Below, in pieces: positions 1 through 9,753 of a stretch of 22,108 nt of DNA. A program made the translations under genes and the position numbers. Origin of the DNA: Reticulitermes lucifugus (Eukaryota > Arthropoda > Insecta > Blattodea > Rhinotermitidae); NCBI GenBank assembly GCA_026260175.1, contig JAKCWW010010096.1, positions 1 through 22,108 on the forward strand. Reading direction: 5' to 3'. The stretch's first letter is position 1, and each line of letters begins with the position of its first letter. The notes beneath the pieces are model-generated. The model worked only from the letters and a program-made list of their open reading frames with translations. It did no database searches and was not told the origin of the DNA.

Positions 1-209
1 ATAAAAAATAAAAAATAAAGCTATGTTATTTAATTTGAAAATTATTAATAAAGTATTCTCCCATCCCACCACCAGGCAGCCCGATAATCTGTCCTAGAAT
101 TTCGCAAATGTTTCCTTTGTAGCGATATATCCCTAGCCGCTTTCTGATTTGTGCAAGCCTGATTTAGATGTAACAACTAGATTGGAACATCTTATGTTGT
201 CTGCTGAAG

Positions 210-1285
210 GTTATAGGATAGAAAGGATATTTGACTTCAGATTGAGCCGTCCTAGTAATTATAAATTGAATACAGCACGAATTTCTGCCTCATTAAATGT
301 CCCATTTCACTCCCTGTCAACAAAGTATTTCGTGAAATACTTTATATTTGTGTACTTTTAGTCCTTAAAATTGAGAGTCTAATTCTTATACCTTACAACG
401 CAACAGCAGGCAATGACAAATAGGCCTACAGATAAATACGGCAGATATAAAATCTTGCTTTTAATGAAATTTGTTGAGAGTAAGAAGTTAAAATTTCTAT
501 ATGATTCCTACTTACAGAATTATATTCCCTTTCCATCCAGTGAATGTCAGATATCGATGACTTCTCTGACAACAGTCAACCAGACATCGCAGAAATTATC
601 TACCTCTGCCTTTATATCTGCATCTAAAATTGTTATCTACACACGGTGGGCGGATGTCATTGATATGTTATCAATCGTGTAATTGATATGTGGATTCTGT
701 TTTCCAAAGGTCGATCCAAATGAAATATTACTTGTCTTATAAATTTTCTTCAAAGTCCTATCAATTTATTTGCATCTTTGTCTTCCCAGTAGACCCTCAT
801 AACAGGCGTCAGCACCAAATTTTGTGACCTGTCGTTGTACCTATCGATATTTGCGGTCGACAGCATCATGCTATATTCCACTAACCTTAAGAAGACGAAG
901 TCATATGTGCAGTACATTAAGCACCATGACATGCAGTGTCATGTATTACTCACAGTCATCAAAACGTTTACTGAAAGACTTTACTTTTGAACATTTGTTA
1001 AACTCTAAAATTAGGCAACTGGCAGACATTTAAAAATAGAGTAAAAGTTGCAATAGCGCTGCTACAGCAATATGACTCGCAAAACGTTGCACTGATTTTA
1101 TGCTAAATAAATAAATTTCAAATTTATGTGTTTTCACAATTGCCGTCACTCAACTGCAGTAAAGGAAAGTAGCAAAGAAGCGTACTGCAGCGCAGCATTT
1201 CTTCCGACGTCGACTGTCTCTAGGAAGAAGAGACCTCCCTGAGAAACTGACAGTTACTCAGCTGGTCATAGGAGGACGGACTGAA
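210..1285 (+). repeat. Diverged repeat copy A, 5' part, interrupted
   Basis: Two blocks here match copy B in the same order. Block 210-420 aligns with about 19200-19375; shared landmarks are TTATAAATTRAATA and CCTTAAAATTGAGAG. Block 1035-1280 aligns with about 19378-19600; shared landmarks are AATTGCCGTCACTCAACTGC and GAAACTGACAGTTACTCAGC. The 0.6 kb between the blocks (422-1035) is absent from copy B, so it looks like an insertion in A or a deletion in B. Identity is patchy, with many substitutions and small indels, so the duplication is old. No coding frame is shared between the copies. The family is not recognised. Confidence 0.6.
422..1034. other. Sequence unique to copy A; no gene recognised
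   Basis: This stretch interrupts the homology between repeat copies A and B. It holds several short open frames on both strands; a 60-codon minus-strand frame at 750-932 is the most protein-like. None shows a domain I can name. A decayed transposable-element insertion is the simplest reading, but no terminal repeats or target-site duplication are obvious. Confidence 0.3.
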
Positions 1286-2037
1286 AAGTTTTGCCTCCTC
1301 TGTCATATTTTGTATTAGAGTAATAAAAAGTGGTTAAGACATTTTCCATGCAGTCACGTTCCACCCGTTCTTCGCTTACAGCAGGTAGATCTTTCTCTTG
1401 ATTTCACGGAATCTAAGTGGTTCGTCAGAGGCGCAGGAACACTTATAGAAATAATTAACTGGCCTTTGAAATGCAACAAACTGATTTACCTCCTTACTTT
1501 TGTTTTAATTGTTGTATTGTTAACATTATCTTTAATGATTTTTTACAGTTAATTTGTTTCTTCATTTATGAACGTGGCACCGAATAGTTTTGTTATCTTT
1601 TAAACCCTATTTCACAATGGAAGTCACTACAAACCTTTATAAGTAATGCACTTTTAAATAATTAATTACAAACTTTCAAATATAACGGAGGAAATCAGCG
1701 TGCCCTAAATAACGTATTCTATTACTAACGTCGAAATTCGAACTGCTCTGCCGTCTGTACGCAATCGCTGGTATCCCGGCCAAATTCATCCCACTCTCGA
1801 ATTTTTCCCACTGTCTCTATTTGGCTGACTTTTAATTTTGACTATTTCCTAATAGATCCAAAAGTTAAAATTTTTAATACTTTCTTGTCATTGGTAACTA
1901 ATGACTTAACTATGTTTTCCGTGCCGTAACTCGTATGAACCCCTACACGCGTCCTACCGGTTTTTCTTAATGTGCAAGCTTGACTAATACGGTCGCTTGA
2001 TTTAAGACGTCCAAAAGCTGTCAAAGTATAAAATTCC
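1286..2037. other. Insert relative to copy B; unassigned
   Basis: Homology to copy B stops near 1285 and resumes near 2720. The insert starts with a stop-free stretch at 1319-1552 that follows a splice-acceptor-like tract (see findings). A 60-codon minus-strand frame lies at 1842-2024. I recognise no domain in either. The right part of the insert is the mariner remnant, annotated separately. Confidence 0.3.
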
Positions 2038-2660
2038 GTGTGATCCAGAAAGTTCCCAAAACCATCAATTTTGACACTGACAAACGGCGAACATGCTAGC
2101 TTGCTATACCCGACCTAACCTGTCTCTCTGCTGTTCCCTCTAAGATGTCATACAGACGTGTTACAATTTCCTTTTCACCCTTAAACTAAAGTACTACATC
2201 TAAACAAACGTGTCCTGTCTGCCAAATATAAACTTTGATACCTAACTAAACACTCATACCACGTTGAACGGTTATAATGTGCTATCTGCCCTCCACCATA
2301 CGCCACTTTGAACCCACAGCTACCCATAACTCCGGTTCAGTGCCAGTCGAATTGGAAGGCTGTGAGGACGCGCGGTTGAAAAAGCGTGCAATTATCGAGT
2401 TCTTGACTGCGGAAAAAACTCCTTTCATTGAAATTCATCGTCGTATGCAGGCAGTGTATTGGGATAAATGTGTTGATGTAAGCACAGTTAGCGTGGGTAC
2501 GGCCGTTTAAGCAAGAAGGAGTGGGGGAAACCAGTGGTTTCGGTAGAAAGAAAAAAGTCTTTCTAAAGGACGGAGTTCAAAATCTTGTTAAACTTTGGCT
2601 AAATTGTATTGAAGTTGGAGGAGATTATGTTAAGAAATTGTAAATATAGGTTAAAGGTAT
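2038..2660 (+). mobile_element. Internally deleted mariner-family element
   Basis: The element probably begins near 2038 with GTGTGATCCAGAAAGTTCCC, which resembles a mariner-type terminus. It continues through about 240 bases of leader into a transposase remnant. I do not see the inverted complement of this end after 2643, so the right terminus appears lost or too diverged. The element lies inside repeat copy A, in a segment missing from copy B, which fits an insertion. The start coordinate and terminus call are inferred from sequence character; the coding remnant is the firm part. Confidence 0.55.
2277..2643 (+). pseudogene. Mariner transposase remnant, catalytic core deleted
   Basis: The frame opening at 2277 carries, from about residue 33, a helix-turn-helix of the Mos1/SETMAR-type N-terminal domain. 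Visible pieces are KKRAIIEFLTAEKTPFIEIH, then HRRMQAVYWDKCVDVSTV. A frameshift follows at about 2490; in the next frame WVRPFKQEG continues the expected linker. The sequence then jumps straight to the typical transposase C-terminus, with VQNLVKLWLNCIEVGGDYV and a TAA at 2641-2643. The whole DDD catalytic domain, roughly 200 residues in the family, is absent. The remnant therefore keeps DNA-binding and tail segments only and cannot catalyse transposition. Such internally deleted copies can be mobilised in trans if both ends survive, but the right end is not visible here. Assignment to Tc1/mariner is confident; the subfamily is not determined. Confidence 0.78.
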
Positions 2661-2719
2661 ATTTAATTTTTTCATTTTAATATCTCCCCATCTTTCATTT
2701 TTTATTTAGCCGCAGGCAA

Positions 2720-4250
2720 ATCTTCTCAGCCCGCCTTAGTAACTATCCCCAGATTGCATGGAACACATGTAGCATGAAGGCCCATTATCGTGTTTCATAC
2801 AGCTTGCATCTGGATCCTACACTCTTCACTTTAGTCCACCACATATCCCTACACATTACGTCATTAGGCCTCATAATGTTTTCATATCCTCAAAACAGTA
2901 TTCGAGCTCCCAAAACAGCTTCTTCTTTCCAGTTTCCCCTAACGTAATACAGTATGTACTGACAATGTCTGCCATTATTGCTATGTGTGCCTTCTGTCGT
3001 CTCTGATTTAGTCATCTCACTGACATTTGGTTAAGAGTGCGAATCATAATAATTATTTTTCCCTTCCCTTTTTTACCACCTATGTCTTAATTCCAAACGC
3101 TTTTCTCAGCACACGGTTCTCCCAAACTTAACATTGTTCATGCCTGACAGTGACTGATAATATTCTAATATATCATGAGCATTATCAGCACCATCATCAT
3201 AATCATTTTCATCATCAGTTTCAATGTAAATATTCACTCGCCCATTTTGTCGTCACAAGAACTACAACTTCTCGTAAGTTTAAATTTTTTATTGGTAAGT
3301 AATAAACAAAAATTCGAGCAGAAGTCGCAGAGCATACTTCCATCCTGATTAGTTTTGTAGTGTTACAAATCGGTTCCATTTAGTGACTCTTATTTAATTT
3401 TATTTTGTTAACAAATTATTGTTTCATCACAGATTATGTACCGGCCTCCTTTAAGTCTGTCGCATATAAACTCAAATTTTCGCGTCATTTGTTATAATTG
3501 TTAACTTTGAAATAATATTTCATGTACAGCTAATGTATATACATGTTTATGATTTCTCCGTACCAAATTTTACCCCTCCATTCAGGGATAAAGCGACTAG
3601 AGCGTGAAAAAACACTCACTCTATCTAGTGTCGCGGTTAAGAATTCATGGCGCTCTACCTCCACTTTTCAACTTGCTTCCAACGCGTGATGTTTAAATAA
3701 ACACATGGTCAAGTTAACTTTACCTCAGAACTAAATTTCAAAAGCAAAGTTTTGTTAATTACACAATTTTCATGTTGTTATTTTACACGTTATAAAATAA
3801 TGTTACAATTATCAGAAGTTGCAAATTTCCCCAGATGTGTTACCACATGTCATTCCCTGACACAATATTAGTGGTGATATTTTCTCTCCCGGCACAGAAC
3901 TTCATACGTCTGCTAGGTTTTTTGTACTGACTGTAGGTAAAATAGCCAACATGGTCTGTGGGTTGTGTTTAGTGGCTTTAATATTCTCGCTAAATTTCGT
4001 AAAAATCTGTCAGCTCTTTCAAACCAAAAAACATAGAGTGCATGATGATTTCATAACCGTATCGTATCTTCGTTACCTCTATGGAAAAACGGGAACCTAG
4101 AACTTAAAAAAAGAGAGAGATCCTACAAGCAGTAATTCATTTGTAACTCAGTTGACACGAATAATCGCCTGTCATCCTTGGGATTACATTTATTATTCTC
4201 AGTCGATATCTGTTTACAGTATCTCAGTTTCATTTTATCTCTTATATATA
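2720..4250 (+). repeat. Diverged repeat copy A, 3' part
   Basis: This stretch is collinear with copy B (19610-20735) and, from about 3170, with copy C (8120-9250). Landmarks shared with B include TACGTCATTA (2859 region; 19712 region). Landmarks shared with all copies are CCGTACCAAATTT (3559; 8509; 20399) and AAGAATTCAYGG (about 3640; 8610; 20509). Right of 3830, A and C continue together through a CATTCC...CTCTCYCCC segment and a TTTCAGTATCTG/TTACAGTATCTC segment, while B has diverged. No conserved reading frame was found. It could be an unclassified transposable element or an old duplication of intergenic DNA. Confidence 0.62.
3171..3225. repeat. CAT-rich simple sequence
   Basis: A short imperfect run of CAT trinucleotides lies within repeat copy A. 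The corresponding position in copy C (8155-8182) is also CAT/CAC-rich, so the simple sequence probably predates the duplication. Confidence 0.5.
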
Positions 4251-4505
4251 ACCAAATTACCTTCGCGTAATTAATTTTTCCGCTTCAAAGTTCTACTTAT
4301 AAGAACAACGCTATAATCCGGGTATGTACTAAGGCTTGTTACGATAGAAACGCAAGCATCCCATAAGGGAGGACATAATTTTTATAGACACCTCCAGGAA
4401 AAGGCTCAGTGCATCTTGCGCAAAACTCATCTCTTTTATGCATAACAGTAGCACCAACAAACGCGCACAAGTTTATTGAAATTAATTTACATACAGAATG
4501 ACCTT
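4251..4505. other. Unassigned AT-rich spacer
   Basis: The right edge of repeat copy A fades out here. I see no open frame, domain or repeat of note. The last part (4400-4505) may belong to the Penelope-like fragment on the minus strand, because a TTTCAATAAAC stretch follows the hammerhead-like motif in that orientation. Confidence 0.3.
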
Positions 4506-4550
4506 GTACATGTTTCAGCCAACCATGTGGCCGTCTTCAGGGAGGTTTGG
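4506..4550 (-). other. Hammerhead-like motif of a Penelope-type element
   Basis: On the minus strand the sequence reads CTGAAGA, then a GGCC...GGCT stem around an eight-base loop, then GAAACATGTA. CTGANGA and GAAA are the two conserved core boxes of hammerhead ribozymes. A very short stem III of the ACATGT type is known from the minimal hammerheads of Penelope-like elements. There is one extra base between the CTGAAGA box and the stem. About 40 bases downstream an AATTTCAATAAAC tract resembles the segment that follows the motif at 9960-10010. No Penelope reverse transcriptase or GIY-YIG domain is visible nearby, so this is at most a terminal fragment. Confidence 0.45.
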
Positions 4551-4740
4551 AACGAGGTTTTATCCGCTATTTCCCAGTCTGTACTTTCGAAGAAAGAAAA
4601 GAAAACTCGCGCTTATCCTCTTAGATAGAAGCCGTAGTCATTCCCTTTGTTGGAAGGCAGTAAGAATCGCTCGTTTTATAAAAGTTGCAGGCCTGTCATT
4701 CTGACTGGTTTTGTTGTAAGACAATCGTGCGGAATTTAAT
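4551..4740. other. Spacer left of the direct duplication
   Basis: A short plus-strand frame (4498-4704) crosses this stretch but has no recognisable domain. Weak similarity between 4700-4740 and 5870-5904 suggests the direct duplication originally reached a little further left than the clear boundary. Confidence 0.3.
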
Positions 4741-5217
4741 GTAGACACTCCTCGACTGAAGCAATTTTAAATTACGCAATTTCAGGATCAAGAAATTTTT
4801 AAAAAAGCAAATAAAAGTTAAATAGTAACATATTTAAACACACGCCGAATTTTTCGTCGCGGGAATGAAAGAGCATTGTCACGCAGGTGGCGAAAAATAG
4901 TCCTGGGCGATAAGACAGGCGACTGGACGGTCATGCTACTGCAGATCATGCTCCGGTGTGTTGGATTTTGGATTTCAACTGCAATCCGTTGTAAATATAT
5001 AATTGTCCACATATATACACAATTCACGCTTGCCCAAAATTCGCCTTGCGCCAGATCTTCGGAACTTACCTACTGCGTAAGGCCGAGGAGTGTCTGCACT
5101 ATAACTATGAGGGTTGGAGAAACTTCTGATGTAGGAGACACCTTATTGCCACCTACTACAGGATTGATGGTTCTAACGGACTACCTATGTCATATGGAGT
5201 TGGTAAGGGCGCATAAA
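4741..5217 (+). repeat. Direct duplication, left copy
   Basis: This 0.48-kb segment recurs at 5905-6397 in the same orientation with high identity. Landmarks are AGACACTCCTCGACT at the left end, CCTGGGCGATAAGACAGGCG in the middle and GGAGTTGGTAAGGGCGCAT at the right end. A 114-codon open frame (4876-5220) lies in it and its last 70 or so codons stay open in the other copy. Most differences between the copies in that frame change the amino acid, so it does not look like a constrained gene. The first monomers of a 43-bp minisatellite follow directly. Confidence 0.85.
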
Positions 5218-5393
5218 TAAAAAAGGGCATGTTATATGGAGTCATGGGGATATGACAGTGACAGGAAGTCATGTCCATAAAGACTCGTTATTTACAAGAA
5301 AGCATGTTACGTGGAATGAATAAGGGCTCTTTATGTACAAAAAAGCGTATTATTTCGAGTCAATAAGGACTCGCCAGTTACAAGAAGGCATAT
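5218..5393 (+). repeat. 43-bp minisatellite, short array (about 4 monomers)
   Basis: Four monomers ending at ACAGTGAC, TTATTTAC, TTATGTAC and CCAGTTAC are visible, plus a stub of a fifth. They are 44, 33 (a 10-bp deletion), 43 and 43 bases long. Monomers 1 to 4 correspond in order to monomers 1 to 4 of the longer array at 6399. The array therefore belonged to the duplicated unit. It stops abruptly near 5393. Confidence 0.8.
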
Positions 5394-5904
5394 ACCTTCA
5401 CTAGATATAAGCAGCCTATGGTTGCCTGCTGAATCAACTAGAACAGAAAGTTTACCCGACTTCAGAATTTAAGGTCACCGATCGCAATCTTCAAGTCTCT
5501 ATGTCAAGGACACAGTGATCACATTTAGCTTAAACTTCGTAAGAATCGTTAGAAAATTAACTCTTATTGTTGCACAAAATGTTAACTTAGCAGGAAATGT
5601 TGGCTTCAGTATGAATCATGTGTTTGCTTCTCATCTCCTAGAAAGATTTGAATCATTTGCAAGTTATAATTAAATTATCGTGAACATCGTGACAACTTAC
5701 ATCACACTACGCGGATTTTCGAGTTTTAATCGCAAGACAATCTATGGAGGATTCGTGGGAGGGGGGAAGTAGCACAGGGACAGGTTCTTCTTCGAGTACT
5801 TTGTTTTTCCCTGTCAAAGTATTTGTCCACTCATCTATCACCAAGTCTATAATATCTTATCGATTTTTATGGTTGTCATAAAACAAGAACCGTCCCTTAT
5901 AAAT
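5394..5904. other. Unassigned spacer between duplicated units
   Basis: No gene or repeat is recognised here. A short G-rich run (GGGAGGGGGGAAG, about 5757-5769) is the only compositional feature. No open frame longer than 60 codons is present. Confidence 0.3.
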
Positions 5905-6397
5905 GCAGACACTCCTCGACTACAGCAATTTTAAATTACGTAATTTCAGGCTTAATAAAGTTTTAAAAAAGCAAATAAAAGTTAAATAACAACATATTTA
6001 AACAAACGCCGAATATTTCCTCGAGGGAATGAAAGCTCAGTGTCACGCAGGTGGCGAAAGAATAGTCCTGGGCGATAAGACAGGCGACTGGACGGTCATG
6101 CTGCTGCTGATTAGGTTCCAGTGTGTTGGTTTTTGGATTTCAACTGCAATCCGTTATATATATATATATATATATATATAATAGTCCACATATATACACA
6201 ATTCACGCTTGCCCAAAATTCGCCTTGCGCCAGACCTTCGAAACACACCTACTGCGGTAGGTCGAGGAGTGTCTGCACTATAACTATGACGGTTGGAGAA
6301 ACTTCTGATGTAGGAGAGACCTTATTGCCACCTACTACAGGATTCATGGTTCTAACGGACTACCTATGTCATATGGAGTTGGTAAGGGCGCATCAGT
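5905..6397 (+). repeat. Direct duplication, right copy
   Basis: This is the second copy of 4741-5217. It differs by scattered substitutions and by a (TA)13 run at 6155-6180 where the left copy has only a short ATATATAA. The 92-codon frame at 6121-6399 corresponds to the C-terminal part of the left copy's frame. The offset from the left copy is about 1.16 kb. Confidence 0.85.
6155..6181. repeat. (TA)13 microsatellite
   Basis: An uninterrupted TA run lies inside the right duplicate. Its absence from the left duplicate dates its growth to after the duplication, or its loss to the left copy. Confidence 0.9.
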
Positions 6398-6398
6398 A

Positions 6399-7012
6399 AA
6401 AAAAGGTATGTTGTATGGAGTCAATAGCGACACATCAGTGATAATAAGTCGTGTTATATGGAGGCAATAAGAACTCGTTATTTACAAGACAGCATGTTAT
6501 ATGGACTTAGTAAGTTGTCGTTATTTACAAGAAAACATATAATTTCGAGTCAATAAGGACTCGCCAGTTACAAGAAAGCGTGTTATATGGAGTCAATAAG
6601 GACTTGTCTGTTACAAGAAGTCATGTTATAAGAAGTCAATAAGGACTTGTTATTTACAAGAAAGCATATTATTTCGAGACAATAAGTACTCTCCAATTAC
6701 AAGAAGGAATATTATATGGAGTCAATAAGGACTTGTCTGTTACAAAAAGTAATATTAAAAGGAGTCAATAAGGGCTTGTTATTTACAAGAAAGCCTATTA
6801 ATTCGAGTCAATAAGTAGTCTTCAGTTACAAGAAGGCATGTTATATGGATTTAATAAGGACTCATTATTTACAAGAAGGCATGTTATATGGAGTTAATAA
6901 GGACTCATTATTTACAAGAAGGCATGTTATGTGGGGTTAATAAGGACCTGTCTGTTACAATAAGTCGTATTATAAGGAGTCAATAAGGAATTATGTGTCA
7001 CAAGAAGGCACA
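6399..7012 (+). repeat. 43-bp minisatellite with 129-bp higher-order period
   Basis: Fourteen monomers and a stub are visible. Monomer 1 is 44 bases; monomers 2 to 14 (starting at 6443, 6486, 6529 and so on to 6959) are each exactly 43 bases, with no indel. Most begin AAGAA and end in TTATTTAC, TGTCTGTTAC or CCAGTTAC-like variants. A TTTCGAG/TTCGAG variant recurs at monomers 4, 7 and 10. A TGTCTGTTAC-ending variant recurs at 5, 8 and 13, and a TTATAAG/TTAAAAG variant at 6, 9 and 14. Monomers 4 to 10 therefore follow a three-monomer period of 129 bases. Monomers 11 and 12 are near-identical and break the order. Confidence 0.9.
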
Positions 7013-7989
7013 CAATCGTATTATTACAGGAGTGGCCGGAATTGTTTTTGATATTGTTTGTCGTTGTACTTTAACGAAAAACATCTCTAAAGTGTTTTAT
7101 GTATTTGAATATACTGATCCTGGAATTTCAGTGTCCAGCAATTTTGTATCTGCAAGTATGATAGATTTATTGATGTTTTAATTCTTCACGAATAACGGTC
7201 TTAGTTTTAGGGCAACTGGATAGGCGTACAAAAGTCTTCAAGGGGCTCGTGGACATCACAGAAAACTCGATTATTATACCGGGAGTTTCACAAACTGTGG
7301 ACATTATTTTAGGAGACGTTATCCTAGGCCTTTTTGATAAATACATTTCTTATAATATGGATTCTCTTCTCAACGGTTTTTGCGCTTTGGGTGTCATTTA
7401 ATTCTCTAAACGCATTCCTGTGAACCGCACTTAAAGCCATACAGTGGTGTATAATACCTACTCGACTTATACAAATTCCAGGCTTATCTCTGCACTTTGA
7501 CTCACGTTATTCTCTACCGAGAGGAAAGGTGCTTTGCTTCAAAGAATGAGATTATCGAAAGCATGCTTCAAGTTTATGTCAGTATATATTAAAGGCAGAT
7601 TCTTTCATGAAGTAAAACTTGGACTTTACTTTTATTATAGAACGTGCTTTTTATTATCTACTCCACATATTTTCACTCATCCTTACCTTTTATTCTAAGT
7701 TCCAAGCGGTCAAAACTCCGTAACCGGTGAAAATTGGACACGTGTTCATAAGAACGTTTTTGATAATAAACAAGAAGGAAATCATCTAGTATTATGTCCA
7801 CAATTCTTGAAACATCCTGCATGTTGCGAACACAAACTATTTATTCTCAGTGTCCAAAAGATAGTTTTAATTGTCGGCCTCGAAGAATGGTTCCATAACT
7901 AATGCACATAAATTTATTTCTTCCGTAATTTTACACAAGTCCTTCAAAGACATTTACGTGAACTGTTCTGAGTAAGGGTCTTCATCAAC
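7013..7989. other. Unassigned AT-rich spacer
   Basis: Only short open frames are seen, the longest being 62 codons at 6993-7181, which starts inside the last minisatellite monomer. I recognise no domain, RNA or repeat. The right end may belong to the Penelope-like fragment that carries the motif at 7990. Confidence 0.3.
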
Positions 7990-8040
7990 GAGCCTTCTTA
8001 ATGATGGCCCGAAAATTGGCCGAAACATGTATGAGATAGA
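7990..8040 (+). other. Degenerate hammerhead-like motif of a Penelope-type element
   Basis: The sequence reads TTAATGATGGCCC, an AAAATT-type loop, then GGCCGAAACATGTATGA. TTAATGA stands where the hammerhead core CTGATGA is expected, so two core bases differ. The GGCC/GGCC stem II and GAAACATGT box are intact. The motif matches the minus-strand one at 4506-4550 closely in stem II and stem III. With a changed core, self-cleavage is unlikely. Confidence 0.45.
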
Positions 8041-8119
8041 CTGGAGGAACGTATCCCAAAAAAGTTTAAAGTATCTGTGTTGGTTTGATGATTATTATTG
8101 TACGTTTAACGTATGTTAT

Positions 8120-9250
8120 TTCCTCAGAGTAACAGGTCACGTTACAAGATATCATTAACATCAACATCACCACCACCATCAGCTCCAAGGTATAATTCGA
8201 AATGTCCGTTCCGTCCTTGTCATAATTACAATCGGTCACATGATTCAATATTTTGTTGATAACGAAGACACAAATATTTCGAAACGGAAATTATAAGACC
8301 AATTTTTTTGTGTCAAAACTTTCTACATCTAAAAATCCATTGCTTTATTATTTTGAACCTTTTCTGATTTATGTGGACAATTTATTCCTTAATTGATTTT
8401 GTTGTATGTAAACTAATGGCTTGCGTCGTCTCTGGGTTTGTAAGTATTGACTTACAGATAATATTTCGCAGAGGTAATATGTAGGTGTGTATCTTATCAC
8501 ATATGCAGCCGTACCAAATTTCAGTCTTTTGCCCACTTGGTTACATGCTCGGGCATAAAGCTACTTGTGCATGAATTAGAACACTCACAGTCCGTAGAGT
8601 CGGGGTTAAGAATTCACGGAAGTCTACCTCCACTCACAATATGTTTCAACAGCATTGTGTTTACACAAGAAAGGGGAAAACTTCCTCTTACTTCGGAGCT
8701 AAATTTAAAATGCAAATTTTTATTGCTTATAAATAAGAAACCAAAAAACAGAGAAAATGGCTACACCGATCCGACATTTTTACTTTATGTCCTGCAGTAA
8801 TGTTATGTTAACAAGAGTTACATATTACCAAAGATTTGTTCCCAGACGTCATTCCAGGACTCAACATTAAGTGACATAAGTCTCTCTCCCCCCTCAAAAC
8901 TTCGTTCGTCTACTACATAATTATCACTGATTGAAGGATACTAAATATACAGTGTTTGGGAGGACTTACATGCTGAAAATCCTACAACGAAGTATGGTAA
9001 ATTCTATAAAAATATTCAAAGTAAGAAACACAGGTAGAAATGTAATTTCATAAGAATTATTTCTTCTACCTTTTTGTAAATTAAGAAAGCAAGCTAAATT
9101 GTGCAAATAACGAGATCATTCGCAAACTAATACTTTGACATGTCACAATTTACAATATGAATGACTGTTTTCAGTATCTGTCGATAGTGTTTACCTTCTT
9201 AGTGTATTTGAGTTAATCTTATCTCTGTTTCGATTAGTCTCTTAGATCTA
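8120..9250 (+). repeat. Diverged repeat copy C
   Basis: This stretch aligns in order with copy A (3170-4250) and, in its left half, with copy B (20000-20700). Shared landmarks are GTTACAAGATA (B: CTTACAAGATA), CCGTACCAAATTT at 8509 and GGGGTTAAGAATTCACGG at about 8605. A and C also share GTCATTCC...CTCTCYCCC near 8850-8895 and TTTTCAGTATCTG near 9170. A plus-strand 87-codon frame at 8537-8800 overlaps the best-conserved core but is not conserved in the other copies. Two hammerhead-like motifs lie on either side of this copy. Confidence 0.6.
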
Positions 9251-9697
9251 TTCTAGGGCTGTTTACGTAATGAACTATCGTTACGTCTCCGGCAGACATT
9301 GTCAATACATCCATCTTTTCTTTCTATCTTTTTTATAGCTATAACCATTACGACACTGTGTTTACAATTCTGAAAATTGGCGCTGAAATTTTGCCTCTAA
9401 ACTTCTGTTTTCGTCTCACGGAGCCTATTACCCTTCATTTACAATGGAACGAATTCTCGCAGCGCTAGAACGCTTTCATAACTCGTCTGCGGCCCCTAGG
9501 TAATACACAACCAAATGTTACGTCAGATTTCAAGTAATAGAAAGGAAATTCTTCTGCCCGTGTATAAAGACAATGAAGTGTGGACATTAATTGGCTTCAG
9601 TGTAAGTTGATGTATGATTTTCCAAATGTCTATCCAATTAGCGTGTTGTAAATTCCATTGTTCACGGACAGCTAATATACAAGTAAATCTATTGCTC
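9251..9697. other. Unassigned spacer
   Basis: No gene is recognised. Open frames on both strands at about 9520-9840 overlap the inverted repeat and owe part of their length to its palindromic sequence. Confidence 0.3.
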
Positions 9698-9753
9698 ATT
9701 GCTGTGCGTGCTGTTGTGTGGAGCCGTGTGTGCACAACAGCACGCACAGCAAT
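9698..9753. repeat. Perfect 21-bp inverted repeat (hairpin, 14-nt loop)
   Basis: The left arm at 9698-9718 (ATTGCTGTGCGTGCTGTTGT plus G) is perfectly complementary to 9733-9753. The 14-base spacer is TGGAGCCGTGTGTG. Complementarity stops sharply at both outer ends. A transcript of either strand would fold into a stable 56-nt stem-loop. It could be the fused end of a foldback or miniature element, a transposon terminus, or a small-RNA hairpin. The sequence alone does not decide. Confidence 0.9.

Noticed and set aside
149..1033. Short frames at 149-361, 413-682, 750-932 and 824-1033 as genes
   Set aside because: They lie in or between diverged repeat blocks, the frames are not conserved in copy B, and none shows a recognisable motif.
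6399..7012. Regularly spaced repeats that might suggest a CRISPR array
   Set aside because: The whole 43-base monomer repeats head to tail with no unique spacers, in clearly eukaryotic DNA. This is a minisatellite.
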